From: Actinomycetota bacterium
Lineage (GTDB): Bacteria; Actinomycetota; Geothermincolia; Geothermincolales; RBG-13-55-18
DNA length: 64,000 bases
Assembly: GCA_030019255.1 (NCBI GenBank)
Contig: JASEFK010000002.1
Coordinates: 171,347 to 235,346 of the forward strand
Direction of reading: 5' to 3'
This document shows, in pieces, positions 1 to 7,383 of the stretch (position 1 is its first letter; the number at the start of each line of letters is the position of its first letter). A model generated the notes under the pieces. The model saw nothing but the letters and a program-made list of their open reading frames with translations, had not been told where the DNA came from and made no database searches. Both the position numbers and the translations under genes were made by a program.

Positions 1-411
1 GCGCTCTATCTCCTCGTTGCGCAGGGCGAGCCTCTCCTCGGGGGTGGCCTCCAGGACCTTGCGCAGGGCGTCGGCCAGGATCACCGGGTTGAAGGGCTTG
101 ACGATGTAACCATCGGCGCCCATCCGCCAGCCCCGGGCTATGTCCTCCTCCTGGACCTTGGCGGTGAGCACCACCACGGGAAGGTCCCGCAACCGCTCAT
201 CCTCCCGGACCAGCTTGAGGATCTCCCAGCCGTCCATCTGGGGCATCATGATGTCCAGGACCAGCAGGTCGGGCCGGTTCTCGCGCATCATGCGCATGGC
301 CGTCTTCCCATCCCAGGCCTCCTCAACCTCGAAGTTCTCCAGCTCCAGGTTGATGCGCACCAGGCGGGTCACCATGGGATCGTCGTCCACCACCAGGACC
401 CGGTAGGCCAT
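1..411 (-). CDS. Response regulator receiver protein, C-terminus cut by window edge
   Basis: The first 137 codons form a CheY-like receiver domain. The acidic pocket is DDD at residues 9-11, the phosphoacceptor is Asp53 in LVLDIMMP, the conserved Thr is in VVVLTAK and the Lys is in IVKPF. The domain accepts phosphate from a histidine kinase. The ATG at 411 follows a purine-rich AGGGTGGAA. Reading continues past the receiver (ATPEERLALRNEEIER) and leaves the window at base 1, so it cannot be told whether an output domain follows. No kinase gene lies on the visible side. The receiver call is certain; the output is unknown. Confidence 0.9.
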   Translation of the reverse strand, partial: MAYRVLVVDDDPMVTRLVRINLELENFEVEEAWDGKTAMRMMRENRPDLLVLDIMMPQMDGWEILKLVREDERLRDLPVVVLTAKVQEEDIARGWRMGADGYIVKPFNPVILADALRKVLEATPEERLALRNEEIER

Positions 412-958
412 TTCCACCCTCCACGTGTCGTTTTACCCCCGATGCCTTAGTTTAAACTTTAAAGACCGCTCCTGACAAACCTCCTACACCGTCTCCAGCG
501 GGCCATTCGTTCCGGTGACCGAGTGCAGCGCCATGGATGAGGGGTCGAACACCGAAGGATCATCCCCATTGTCCCCTTCTCTTGCCCCTCCGGGACGAAA
601 ACGCGATCTCTCGGTCCCCTTCATCCCCGAAAGTGCCCCCGGAGACAATAGCTCGCCCAGCAAGGGGTTGACCAAACTGGCTACATAACGCGGGTGCCCG
701 GCCATTTCTCCGCCCACCCCTTCTATGCTTACTTTTCCAAAAGGAAATGGGTTCCCAACGTACGCTGAACGGGTCGGCACCATTATTCCGCATCGACATC
801 GCCGATTCTACATCCGCCAACGAAATTTTTATCGGTCAACCCCCCACCCAACTTCACACCCTTACCCGTGGACCCACCGGTGTTATAAAATCTTCCTGGT
901 TCGACCGGCCGAAAGGGCGCCTTCAAAAAGCCGGCGCTCCGATTCGAGGGAGGGCAGG
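412..958. other. Intergenic region between response regulator and acyl-CoA dehydrogenase
   Basis: This stretch separates two divergently transcribed genes. Short open frames on both strands have no recognisable domain and look like chance in GC-rich DNA. The only signal I can name is the extended -10 element near 881. No repeat or RNA gene was recognised. Confidence 0.5.
881..889 (+). promoter_or_regulatory. Extended -10 promoter for the acyl-CoA dehydrogenase
   Basis: TGT followed by TATAAA matches the TGn-TATAAT extended -10 pattern, about 70 bases before the start codon. No good -35 is present at 17 bases upstream, as is usual for extended -10 promoters. Confidence 0.45.
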
Positions 959-2101
959 ATGAGCTACGACATCTTCCAACCTGTTCACGAGGATTTCCGC
1001 CGCAACCTCCGGGAGTTCGTGGAAAACGAGCTCGCACCGCACGCCGACGAATGGGAGGAAGCGGAGGAGTTCCCCCGCTGGGTTTTCACCCGCATGGGAG
1101 AACTTGGTTTTTTGGGCATGTCCTACCCGGAGAAGTACGGCGGGGACGACGACCGCATAGCCGAGGCGGTTTTCCACGAGGAGATAACCCGCTGCGGCTC
1201 GGCGGGGGTGGCCGCCGGGCTGGGCGCCCACATCGGCATCGCCATGCCCCAGATAAACCGCTTCGGCACCGACGAGCAGAAGGAGAAGTACCTGGTGCCC
1301 GGCATAAAGGGAGAGACCATCGGGGCCCTGGGCATCACCGAACCGGAGGCCGGTTCCGACGTGGCCGGCATCCGCACCTACGCCGTGCGCGACGGCTCGG
1401 ACTGGATCATCAATGGTTCCAAGACCTTCATCACCAACGGGGTACGCTGCGACTGGGTGGTGGTGGCGGCCAAGACGGACCGGGACAAGGGTTACGCCGG
1501 CATCTCCCAGTTCATCGTGGACCGCGGCACCCCCGGCTTCGAGACCTCCAGGAAGATAAAGAAGCTGGGCTGGAAGGCCTCCGACACCGGGGAGCTCTCC
1601 TTCATCGACGTCCGCGTGCCTGCCGACGCCCTGCTGGGGGAGGAGAACCGGGGCTTCTACCAGATAATGGCGAATTTCGTCTGGGAGCGCCTGATCATGG
1701 CCCTGGGGGCGGTGGCCGGTGCCCAGCTCCTCTTCGACATCGCCCTGCAGTACGCCAAGGAGAGGCAGGCCTTCGGGAGGCCCATCGGGAAGTTCCAGGC
1801 CATCTCCCACATGCTGGCGGATATGGCCATGGAGATCGAGCTGGGGCGGGCCTTCACCTACCACGTCCTCAAGCTCTACGTGGAGGGCAAGGAGCCGGTC
1901 AGGGAAGTGGCCATGGCCAAGCTCTACACCTGCGACATGGCCTGCCGGGTGGCCGACCGGGCCCTGCAGATCCACGGCGGTTACGGCTACACGGAGGAGT
2001 ACCCCCTGGCGCGCGCCTACCGCGACATGCGCCTGGGGCCCATCGGCGGGGGCACCGACCAGATCATGCGGGAGATCATCGCCCGCTCCTACGGGCTGTG
2101 A
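959..2101 (+). CDS. Acyl-CoA dehydrogenase
   Basis: A 380-residue flavoprotein of the acyl-CoA dehydrogenase family, which forms the alpha,beta double bond of an acyl-CoA and passes electrons to ETF. The full three-domain fold is present: a helical N-terminal domain, the FAD-binding signature GALGITEPEAGSDVAG, WIINGSKTFITNG, and the C-terminal GGYGYTEEYPLARAYRD containing the position of the catalytic glutamate. Length matches the family norm. The ATG at 959 follows GAGGGAGGGCAGG and begins MSYDIFQ; upstream in-frame codons carry no family homology. It stands alone without ETF or thiolase nearby, so the substrate chain length is unknown. Confidence 0.95.
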   Translation: MSYDIFQPVHEDFRRNLREFVENELAPHADEWEEAEEFPRWVFTRMGELGFLGMSYPEKYGGDDDRIAEAVFHEEITRCGSAGVAAGLGAHIGIAMPQINRFGTDEQKEKYLVPGIKGETIGALGITEPEAGSDVAGIRTYAVRDGSDWIINGSKTFITNGVRCDWVVVAAKTDRDKGYAGISQFIVDRGTPGFETSRKIKKLGWKASDTGELSFIDVRVPADALLGEENRGFYQIMANFVWERLIMALGAVAGAQLLFDIALQYAKERQAFGRPIGKFQAISHMLADMAMEIELGRAFTYHVLKLYVEGKEPVREVAMAKLYTCDMACRVADRALQIHGGYGYTEEYPLARAYRDMRLGPIGGGTDQIMREIIARSYGL

Positions 2102-2176
2102 ACGGCAGCGGGCCCTGCGCGCGAAGCAGAGAATCCCCCGGAGACCGGGCTCACCGCCCGAGTCCCCTCCGGAAGC

Positions 2177-2692
2177 TCACAGTATTTTCCGGAGGGCGAC
2201 CTCCAGCTCCTCGGGGCGGCGGGAACCGAAGAGCACCCTCCTCCCGTCGCGCAGCCTGAGCTGCACGCCACGGTTCCCGGAGACGTTGAAGGCCCTTCCT
2301 CCCCTCCAGCCCCAGCGTATCCCCCACCCCCCGTACTCCAGGATGGGACGGTAGGTCCTGGCCTCCGCCTCCGCTATCTCCTCCCGGGCCAGGCGATGCC
2401 AGCGCCGGTGGAATGGATAGTACCGGTAGTGGAGGCCGTCCTCCCGCACCTCCACCACCAGGCGGGCGGAGAGGAAAAGCCAGGGGAAACCGATGCCCAT
2501 GAGGAGCCAGGTGAGGACCATCAGCCAGTCGGGGGAGGGCCGGTTCCCCAGGGGCCTGCGCAGCACCACCTGGCGTAGGAAAGCGTACCAGGCGAAACCT
2601 GCCGTCCCCAGGACCAAGGCGTATATCCACCACTGGTGGAAACGCTGTTCCTCGCGGAAGATGCACTTCTCACCGGTCGTCGTCTCGCTCAT
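2177..2692 (-). CDS. Small membrane protein with two TM segments and PH-like C-terminus
   Basis: A 171-residue protein with two hydrophobic stretches near residues 20-40 and 55-75, then a soluble part with alternating beta-like segments (VVEVREDGLHYRYYPFHRRWHRL and a later R-rich strand set). This layout resembles small membrane proteins with a PH-like or DUF6141-like domain, though I name the family only tentatively. The chosen ATG at 2692 overlaps the 3' end of lgt by 23 bases, implying co-transcription and coupled translation. Function is unknown; a membrane-surface role is inferred only from topology. Confidence 0.75.
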   Translation of the reverse strand: MSETTTGEKCIFREEQRFHQWWIYALVLGTAGFAWYAFLRQVVLRRPLGNRPSPDWLMVLTWLLMGIGFPWLFLSARLVVEVREDGLHYRYYPFHRRWHRLAREEIAEAEARTYRPILEYGGWGIRWGWRGGRAFNVSGNRGVQLRLRDGRRVLFGSRRPEELEVALRKIL

Positions 2693-3479
2693 GTCCTTCG
2701 CCCTCCGTGTCTCTCGAACCGCTCGACAGGGTAGCGGGTTCCGGTTCCCTTCTCGCTCTCCTTTCACGGTACCATACCAGGGAGAGGAAAATAACGGCGG
2801 CCGCCACGCTGGTCACCTGGAAGAAGATGCCTGCCGACGATTCGGCGTGGTAGCGGAAGAACTCGTTGAGGAAGCGCACCACGCCGTAACCCCCCACGGC
2901 CAGCAGGAAGAGATCCCAGTCCCCGGCCACGCTTTTCCTTAAGCGCAGGAGGAAGAAGAAGAGGGCCAGGTCCAGGAGAAGCTCGTAGAGCTGGGTGGGA
3001 TGCACCGCCGTGCTCGACCCCGGGAAGGTCACCGCCCAGGGCAGCCTGGAGGGCTTCCCCCCGCAGCAGCCGTTGAGGAAACATCCCACCCGAGCCACGG
3101 CCAGGGAGAGGGGCAGGGTGAGCCCCACGGCGTCGGCCACCTTCCCCGCCGGGAGCCCCATTCTCCTCACCGTCAGCGCGCAGGCGGGAACGGCCAGGGC
3201 GAGCCCGCCGTAGAAGACCAGCCCCCGCATGTTGAGGTCGAAGGCGGAAAGCCAATCCGGGGAGAACTCCCTCCAGTGCCCGAGGACGTAAAAGAGGCGC
3301 GCCCCCAGAACCCCGCTCACCGCTGCCACCGCCCCCACCGGGTAGATGGCCGACCCGTCCAGCCTCTTGCGCCTCAGCTCCCGCCCGGCGACCAGGACCC
3401 CGGCCAGGAAGGCCAGGAAGAGGAAGACCCCGTAGGAATAGACGGGGAAGGACCCAATGTGGAAAAGGACGGGACGCAC
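2670..3479 (-). CDS. lgt: Prolipoprotein diacylglyceryl transferase
   Basis: Lgt moves a diacylglyceryl group from phosphatidylglycerol to the lipobox cysteine of prolipoproteins in the cytoplasmic membrane. The sequence has about seven membrane segments, the N-terminal IGSFPVYSYGVFLFL, the signature-region variant AVARVGCFLNGCCGG and the conserved HPTQLYE motif. A GTG start at 3479 gives 269 residues and the usual N-terminus of the family, with GGGAG upstream; an ATG at 3521 would add a basic 14-residue leader and is the alternative. A PASTA lipoprotein, a likely substrate, is encoded divergently 324 bases away. The short membrane-protein gene downstream overlaps its end. Confidence 0.92.
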   Translation of the reverse strand: MRPVLFHIGSFPVYSYGVFLFLAFLAGVLVAGRELRRKRLDGSAIYPVGAVAAVSGVLGARLFYVLGHWREFSPDWLSAFDLNMRGLVFYGGLALAVPACALTVRRMGLPAGKVADAVGLTLPLSLAVARVGCFLNGCCGGKPSRLPWAVTFPGSSTAVHPTQLYELLLDLALFFFLLRLRKSVAGDWDLFLLAVGGYGVVRFLNEFFRYHAESSAGIFFQVTSVAAAVIFLSLVWYRERRARREPEPATLSSGSRDTEGEGHERDDDR

Positions 3480-3803
3480 CCCGGCATCACTCCCTTTTAC
3501 CCGACTTCCCCTTCGCCGCATCCGCACCGCCCCCTGCCGGCGAGAGCATCGCCGACGGGAGGTGGATCGGCGAAACCGGACGCCCCGGGACCGAGGCCGT
3601 TTAAAGTCTAACAGATCCGCCCCCGGTTCACCCGTCGCCACGGCCCGCTTTTACGGCTTGGGGAGAGGCGTGAAGGTCCATGGAATTCCTTTCCATACCC
3701 GCGACGCGGCCTCCAGGTGAAAATGCCGACGGGGCGGAAATTCGGTCCAGGAATAGCTTTTCGGAAACCTGGGTAAAATAAAAACGTCAGGGAGGTGGAA
3801 GTA
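3480..3803. other. Divergent intergenic region, lgt / PASTA lipoprotein
   Basis: Both flanking genes read outward. A TAAAAT at 3774-3779 could be the -10 of the lipoprotein gene, but no convincing -35 is found. Nothing else was recognised. Confidence 0.35.
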
Positions 3804-4406
3804 ATGGAGCGAGGTTCAAGCGGAAGATGGGTGGCCGCTCCCGTGCTGGTCGCCCTGTCCCTGGTCATTCTCCTCTGCGGATGCAGGAAATCGGCACCAG
3901 AAGTTGTCGACACCGTCGTTCCGGTCCTCGGCGGACTGAGCGTCGAGGAAGCGAGGACCGTCCTCGACGGGGAGGAGCTGGATATCGGCACCCTGTCGGA
4001 AGAATATTCAGACACGGTTCCCCCGGGCCTCATCATCCGCACCCTGCTGCCGGAGGGAGAGAGGGTGGAACGGGGAACCACGGTGGACCTGGTGATCAGC
4101 AGGGGTCCTGAACTGGTAACCCTACCCGACCTGCGGGGAAAGCCCGAGGGAGAAGCGCTATCCGTTCTGCAGGGACTGGGGCTGGGGGTCAACCTCCAGC
4201 GCGCCTACAACGAGTCCGTCTCCGCCGGGCTGATCTGCGCCTCGGACCCCGCGCCCGGCACCTCCCTCAAGAAAGGGTCCGCGGTCACGCTCATCGTGAG
4301 CCTGGGATCGGCCTACGTGACCTGCCCCACCTGCGGGGGAAGGGGGACGGTCACCATCTCGGAGACCTGCCCGGAATGCGGCGGCTCCGGCGTGTGCTAC
4401 TCGTGA
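3804..4406 (+). CDS. PASTA-domain lipoprotein with interrupted DnaJ-type cysteine-rich tail
   Basis: A 200-residue exported protein. The signal peptide ends in a lipobox-like LLCGC with the acylated Cys at residue 27. Two PASTA-like repeats follow (about residues 38-102 and 103-170; cues are LPDLRGKPEGEALSVL, DPAPGTSLKKGSAVTLIVS). PASTA domains usually bind peptidoglycan fragments, suggesting a wall-associated role. The end holds two zinc-finger-like motifs, CPTCGGRG and CPECGGSG, and stops at TGA 4404-4406. Two more CxxCGGxG motifs continue in the same frame after the stop (next entry). The ATG at 3804 follows GGAGGTGG. lgt is divergently adjacent. Confidence 0.85.
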   Translation: MERGSSGRWVAAPVLVALSLVILLCGCRKSAPEVVDTVVPVLGGLSVEEARTVLDGEELDIGTLSEEYSDTVPPGLIIRTLLPEGERVERGTTVDLVISRGPELVTLPDLRGKPEGEALSVLQGLGLGVNLQRAYNESVSAGLICASDPAPGTSLKKGSAVTLIVSLGSAYVTCPTCGGRGTVTISETCPECGGSGVCYS

Positions 4407-4508
4407 AGGGGCTCCAGCGTGCCGTGCAGCACGTGCGGAGGAACGGGAACCCTGAAGCGGACGTCCACCTGCCCCACCTGCGGGGGTCGGGGCAGAATCC
4501 ACCGCTGA
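4407..4508 (+). other. In-frame continuation of the cysteine-rich domain after TGA
   Basis: Reading on in the frame of the PASTA lipoprotein gives 33 codons ending at TGA 4506-4508. They hold CSTCGGTG and CPTCGGRG with a 7-residue spacer, mirroring the CPTCGGRG and CPECGGSG pair before the stop. Together these make the four CxxCxGxG motifs of a DnaJ-type zinc domain, which strongly suggests one original domain. The stop is a single codon with no frame change. It may be a nonsense mutation, a sequence error, readthrough or recoding; the sequence alone cannot decide. Confidence 0.7.
4412..4440 (+). other. Hairpin just downstream of the in-frame TGA
   Basis: CTCC (4412-4415) can pair with GGAG (4437-4440). 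Inside it GCGTGC pairs with GCACGT around a six-base loop CGTGCA. The loop begins 15 bases after the TGA, within the range of bacterial SECIS hairpins, but GC-rich DNA forms such stems easily, so this is only suggestive. Confidence 0.3.
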
Positions 4509-4650
4509 AGGCCTTCCCGGCGAATGGAGTCCGAATGGGACTGGAGGCCAGGGGTGCGAGGGAACGTGGCCGGAACCTCACCTTGCGTACACCCGCCGCA
4601 GGACCCAGGAACCTTACGACCTCGCAAAATTGCTACCCCCGGAGGTTATT

Positions 4651-4703
4651 GGGGGTGATTATCGGACCTTCAGCGGATACCCGCCGCGCCGTTCTCCTCC
4701 GTT
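4651..4703 (+). repeat. Direct repeat copy 1 (53 bp)
   Basis: Identical over 53 bases to 4737-4789, with a period of 86 bases. From GTG 4655 it reads a possible short peptide beginning MIIGPSADTRR and ending at TGA 4709-4711, with GGAGG at 4641-4645 in ribosome-binding position. Confidence 0.85.
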
Positions 4704-4736
4704 TAACCTGACCACCACACAACACTGCTACCTCCG

Positions 4737-4789
4737 GGGGGTGATTATCGGACCTTCAGCGGATACCCGCCGCGCCGTTCTCCTCCGTT
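4737..4789 (+). repeat. Direct repeat copy 2 (53 bp)
   Basis: Second identical copy. The same possible peptide starts at GTG 4741 and ends at TAA 4789-4791, directly abutting an ATG at 4792. It may be a translated leader or a relic of a duplicated gene end in front of the exported-protein gene. Confidence 0.85.
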
Positions 4790-4809
4790 AAATGAAATGT
4801 GAGGAGAAC

Positions 4810-5061
4810 ATGGCGGGAGGTGCACGGGAGATGAAGGGGTGGAAGACGCTGGCCAAGGGCATCCTCACCGCTTCCCTGGCGGCGCTCCTGCTGCTCGCCC
4901 TCCTGGCCCTTCCCGCGAAGGCCGTGGCCGCCGAGGGGGTCAAGGTGAAGGTCTCCATAGCCCCCTGCGTGCGGGTACGCGCTGACGGCACCCTGCAGAG
5001 CAACATCCCCGCCGTGACCCAGGAGGAAGGAGGTCTCCTCCTCACCGTGACCGCGAGGTGA
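4810..5061 (+). CDS. Small secreted protein
   Basis: An 83-residue protein with a clear Sec signal peptide: basic start, a Leu/Ala-rich core (TASLAALLLLALLALPAKA) and cleavage near AVAAE. About 43 mature residues follow, ending GGLLLTVTAR. The mature start (VKVKVSIAPCVRV) resembles in style the VNVSATVAEALRLTV of the WxL-like protein at 6335-6859, so it may be a short member of the same surface system. ATG 4810 follows GTGAGGAGAAC; ATG 4831 and ATG 4792 are alternatives. It converges on the DUF916-like gene. No known family was recognised. Confidence 0.65.
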   Translation: MAGGAREMKGWKTLAKGILTASLAALLLLALLALPAKAVAAEGVKVKVSIAPCVRVRADGTLQSNIPAVTQEEGGLLLTVTAR

Positions 5062-5087
5062 GGACCGCCCTCGCGGGAGCTAATATC

Positions 5088-6101
5088 CTACTTGCGGGTC
5101 ACCTTCAGGCTCACCCGGAAGCGCCCCCGTAAAAACCTCACCAGGTACCAGGTGCCCGCCGCCGCCAAGAGGATGAAGAGTATCCAGAGGAGGGGCACCA
5201 CCCAGAAGCTGCCCCCGGCACGCTTCTCGGTGTCGAAGGTGTACATGTCCGGCCCGTACATGATGACCGCCTCCACCCGGAAATATCCCAGGCAGGGCGG
5301 CGAGGGCAGGAAGCCGTCGAAATAACGTACCGTGCCCGGGAGGATGGTTATCTCCCCCAGGTCCACGGAACCGGAACCGAAACCTACTCCGGCGCGGTAG
5401 GTGAGGTAGGCCTGGAGGGTGAGGTGCACGTTCCCCGTGTTCTCCACCTCCAGGTGGTACTTCATGCTCCGTGCCGGCCATCCCGCCTCTCCCCCCTCGG
5501 GGGGCCCCCAAAGGGACAGGAAATCGCTCTCCACGGAGAGGGACCGGATCTCCGCCTCGCGCACGATGTCCCCGGGCACGGTGACCAGGATGAGGGAACC
5601 TATGCGGTAGGTGGGCTTGACCCCCAGGCCCGGGGGCGGCTCCGAGGCGTCCTGGAAGAAGAGCACCGCGTAGTGCCCTCCCGGTTCCGCGTCGGGGGGC
5701 ACCACCAGGGTGAAGGGCTCCTCGTGCTGGGAACGCGGGGGGATGGTCAGGCGGTCGCGCCGCATCTCCAGCCACCGGGAACAGGAATAAGAGTAGTAGC
5801 CGGGCTCGTGGAACTCGTAGCTGTTGTCCGGATTGATGAAGAAGTCCATGGGGTAGACCAGGAGCTCCAGGTCCCGTTCGGTGTGGTTTATCAGCGTGAT
5901 TTGGAAATCTATCCTCTCCCCCGGCTGCACGGTCAATTCCTTCTTCACCGGGGAGACGGTGAGATCGAAATCCTGGGCCTGTGCCTCCCGCGGCCCCAAC
6001 GGAAGGAGAACGAAGAGCAGGGCCGTGGACAGGACAAGGGCTGTCCGGGCGAGGGGATTGCCGGCCAGGGCCGAAATCCACCTCCTTCCCCCTCCGGTCA
6101 T
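5088..6101 (-). CDS. DUF916 / WxL-interacting-type membrane-anchored surface protein
   Basis: A 337-residue protein with a signal peptide (ALVLSTALLFVLLPL, cleavage near AQAQD). An N-terminal Ig-like domain begins FDLTVSPVKKELTVQPGERIDFQITLIN, typical of DUF916 proteins; a second beta domain follows near residues 170-290 (HLEVENTGNVHLTLQAYL). One C-terminal membrane segment (VVPLLWILFILLAAAGTWYLV) and a basic cytoplasmic tail complete it. In Gram-positives such proteins pair with WxL proteins and bind peptidoglycan or partner surface proteins. The WxL-like gene lies directly upstream on the same strand. ATG 6101 follows AGGGAAGGGAAAGG. Confidence 0.8.
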   Translation of the reverse strand: MTGGGRRWISALAGNPLARTALVLSTALLFVLLPLGPREAQAQDFDLTVSPVKKELTVQPGERIDFQITLINHTERDLELLVYPMDFFINPDNSYEFHEPGYYSYSCSRWLEMRRDRLTIPPRSQHEEPFTLVVPPDAEPGGHYAVLFFQDASEPPPGLGVKPTYRIGSLILVTVPGDIVREAEIRSLSVESDFLSLWGPPEGGEAGWPARSMKYHLEVENTGNVHLTLQAYLTYRAGVGFGSGSVDLGEITILPGTVRYFDGFLPSPPCLGYFRVEAVIMYGPDMYTFDTEKRAGGSFWVVPLLWILFILLAAAGTWYLVRFLRGRFRVSLKVTRK

Positions 6102-6274
6102 TGGCCTTTCCCTTCCCTTATCACCTGAACCGCTCAAGGCCTTCCCTCCTTCGCCTTCCCCCGGGCAAAGCCGGCGTCCTCGCCCACGCCCCCGGGGACC
6201 TGGATGTCCCTCCCCCACCGGGAAACATTATGGTGGATAAAGGTGGAGGTGACAAATTCTGGGGGACGAAGGCG

Positions 6275-6301
6275 GGAGGGCCCGGTCTGGCCGGGCCCTC
6301 C
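6275..6301 (-). terminator. Strong hairpin after the WxL-like gene
   Basis: GGAGGGCCCGG and CCGGGCCCTCC form a perfect 11-bp stem with a 5-base loop, 34 bases beyond the stop of the WxL-like gene. There is no clear T-run on the minus strand, so it may be a weak terminator or an mRNA-stabilising stem. Confidence 0.55.
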
Positions 6302-6334
6302 ACCCTTGCGGCCACGTTTTTGTGGGCAAACTCC

Positions 6335-6859
6335 TTACTGGGCTACCACCGTGTAGGTATGGGTGGCGGTGTAGGTGGACGGGGGGTCCTCCCACTCGAT
6401 GTCGATGGTATAGTTCACGTTGATGGGACCGATGTTGCCGCCCCGGTTGCCCTCGGCCACCATGACGTTTGTCCCGAACTCCGTGGGAGTACCCTGAACC
6501 GCCGTCACCCTTCCGTCGCTCGAGCTGGAGGTGAAGGTCAGGCGGCTGGAAGGTATGGTGTAGATTCCATCCGTGAGATCGTGGTCCTTCGACACCTGCA
6601 ACCTCCAGAGCCTGTTACCCCACACGGTGGCAGTCAGGCCGTCGTTGTACACGCCGTCACCGCCGGGACCGCCGTCAGGCAACAGTGTCCCTCCGAAATC
6701 CACCGCGTTCTTGCTCACGGTGAGGCGCAGGGCCTCGGCCACCGTGGCGGAAACATTGACCGTTTCCGGGTTGGCGGCCTGGGCCGGGGCTCCCAGGAGG
6801 AGCACCAGGAGCAGGGAAGCGGCCCCCAGCATCCCCAGGATTCTCATCCTCTTCCTCAT
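6335..6859 (-). CDS. WxL-like secreted surface protein
   Basis: A 174-residue protein with a signal peptide (RILGMLGAASLLLVLLLGAPAQA) and a beta-rich mature region. It contains NRLWRLQVSKDHDL, which fits the WxL motif of proteins that attach non-covalently to Gram-positive peptidoglycan. Thr/Ser-rich strands and a C-terminus TATHTYTVVAQ complete it. The ATG at 6859 follows AAAGGAGGTAGGAAG. The DUF916-type partner lies downstream on the same strand, separated by a hairpin. Only one WxL motif is seen, so the assignment is by motif and context rather than full family match. Confidence 0.65.
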   Translation of the reverse strand: MRKRMRILGMLGAASLLLVLLLGAPAQAANPETVNVSATVAEALRLTVSKNAVDFGGTLLPDGGPGGDGVYNDGLTATVWGNRLWRLQVSKDHDLTDGIYTIPSSRLTFTSSSSDGRVTAVQGTPTEFGTNVMVAEGNRGGNIGPINVNYTIDIEWEDPPSTYTATHTYTVVAQ

Positions 6860-7185
6860 CTTCCTACCTCCTTTTCAGGGCCATAGGTTTCGAGAACCTC
6901 TTTTCACTCCCTTTATCGAGTCCTCGCCTCCCACCTTTACCGGAAACACCACCAGCGCGGGGATAAGGGGGGCGAACGGTGCCTCCGGTGGGGTGAACGG
7001 GAAACCGCGAGGCATATTAACCCGCGGGTAGCCGCGGGGGACGGCACGCGGGACGGCAACGCCCGGCGCCTCCCGGGGTCCCGTGAAAGGGGAGGAAACG
7101 GCGTCCCAAGCGATGGACAGGAGGGAAATCATGTAAGCAAGAAGGCCGGAAGGCGACCAGACACGCCCCCGGCCCGCGCTCTTGC
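6860..7185. other. Intergenic region before tRNA-Thr
   Basis: No gene was recognised. A perfect 7-bp hairpin, CCCGCGG with CCGCGGG around a GTAG loop, sits at 7021-7038. The ribosome-binding site of the WxL-like gene is at the left edge. Confidence 0.4.
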
Positions 7186-7261
7186 TGGAGCCGGCGAGGA
7201 GACTCGAACTCCTGACCTGCTCATTACGAGTGAGCTGCTCTACCTGCTGAGCTACGCCGGC
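7186..7261 (-). tRNA. tRNA-Thr (anticodon CGT)
   Basis: A 76-base cloverleaf with encoded CCA. The acceptor stem is GCCGGCG/CGCCGGC and the anticodon stem GCTCA/TGAGC. The loop CTCGTAA gives anticodon CGT, reading ACG threonine codons. The T arm is AGGAG-TTCGAGT-CTCCT and a normal D arm is present. Confidence 0.97.
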
Positions 7262-7269
7262 CCAAGTCG

Positions 7270-7275
7270 ATTATA
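7270..7275 (-). promoter_or_regulatory. -10 element of tRNA-Thr promoter
   Basis: A perfect TATAAT on the minus strand, eight bases before the tRNA 5' end. The -35 region falls in an inverted repeat and has no clear consensus. Confidence 0.55.
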
Positions 7276-7293
7276 GGGGGTCAGGTCTTGAAT

Positions 7294-7317
7294 TTTGATA
7301 CCCCCAGGGGTATTAAA
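7294..7317. repeat. Inverted repeat between porB and tRNA-Thr
   Basis: A 24-base near-palindrome: ATACCC and GGGTAT around a CCAG loop, extended by TTT/AAA with one G-T pair. It overlaps the -35 zone of the tRNA promoter and lies 67 bases beyond the porB stop. It could be an operator or a porB 3' stem; no T-run follows. Confidence 0.5.
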
Positions 7318-7383
7318 CGCAAGCCATGACTCCCTTCGTCTAAAAAGGTAAAAATTCTAAAACCTACCCCCATGACCCGCTCC

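Larger units (their letters stand above)
4407..4809 (+). other. Intergenic region with repeats before small exported protein
   Basis: After the cysteine-rich remnant, this stretch holds a hairpin (TACCCCC pairing with GGGGGTG around 4634-4657) and two copies of a 53-bp repeat. No full-length gene was recognised. Confidence 0.6.

Noticed and set aside
484-820. Two overlapping minus-strand open frames upstream of the acyl-CoA dehydrogenase
   Set aside because: No domain, no ribosome-binding site and Arg/Gly/Pro-rich composition typical of chance reading in GC-rich DNA.
1051-2259. Long open frame in another frame over the acyl-CoA dehydrogenase gene
   Set aside because: It is a shadow of the real gene; the translation is low-complexity Gly/Arg/His/Pro with no family match.
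4412-4440. Confident SECIS call
   Set aside because: The stem is short, with an internal loop, and similar stems are common in this GC content; no selenocysteine genes are in the window.
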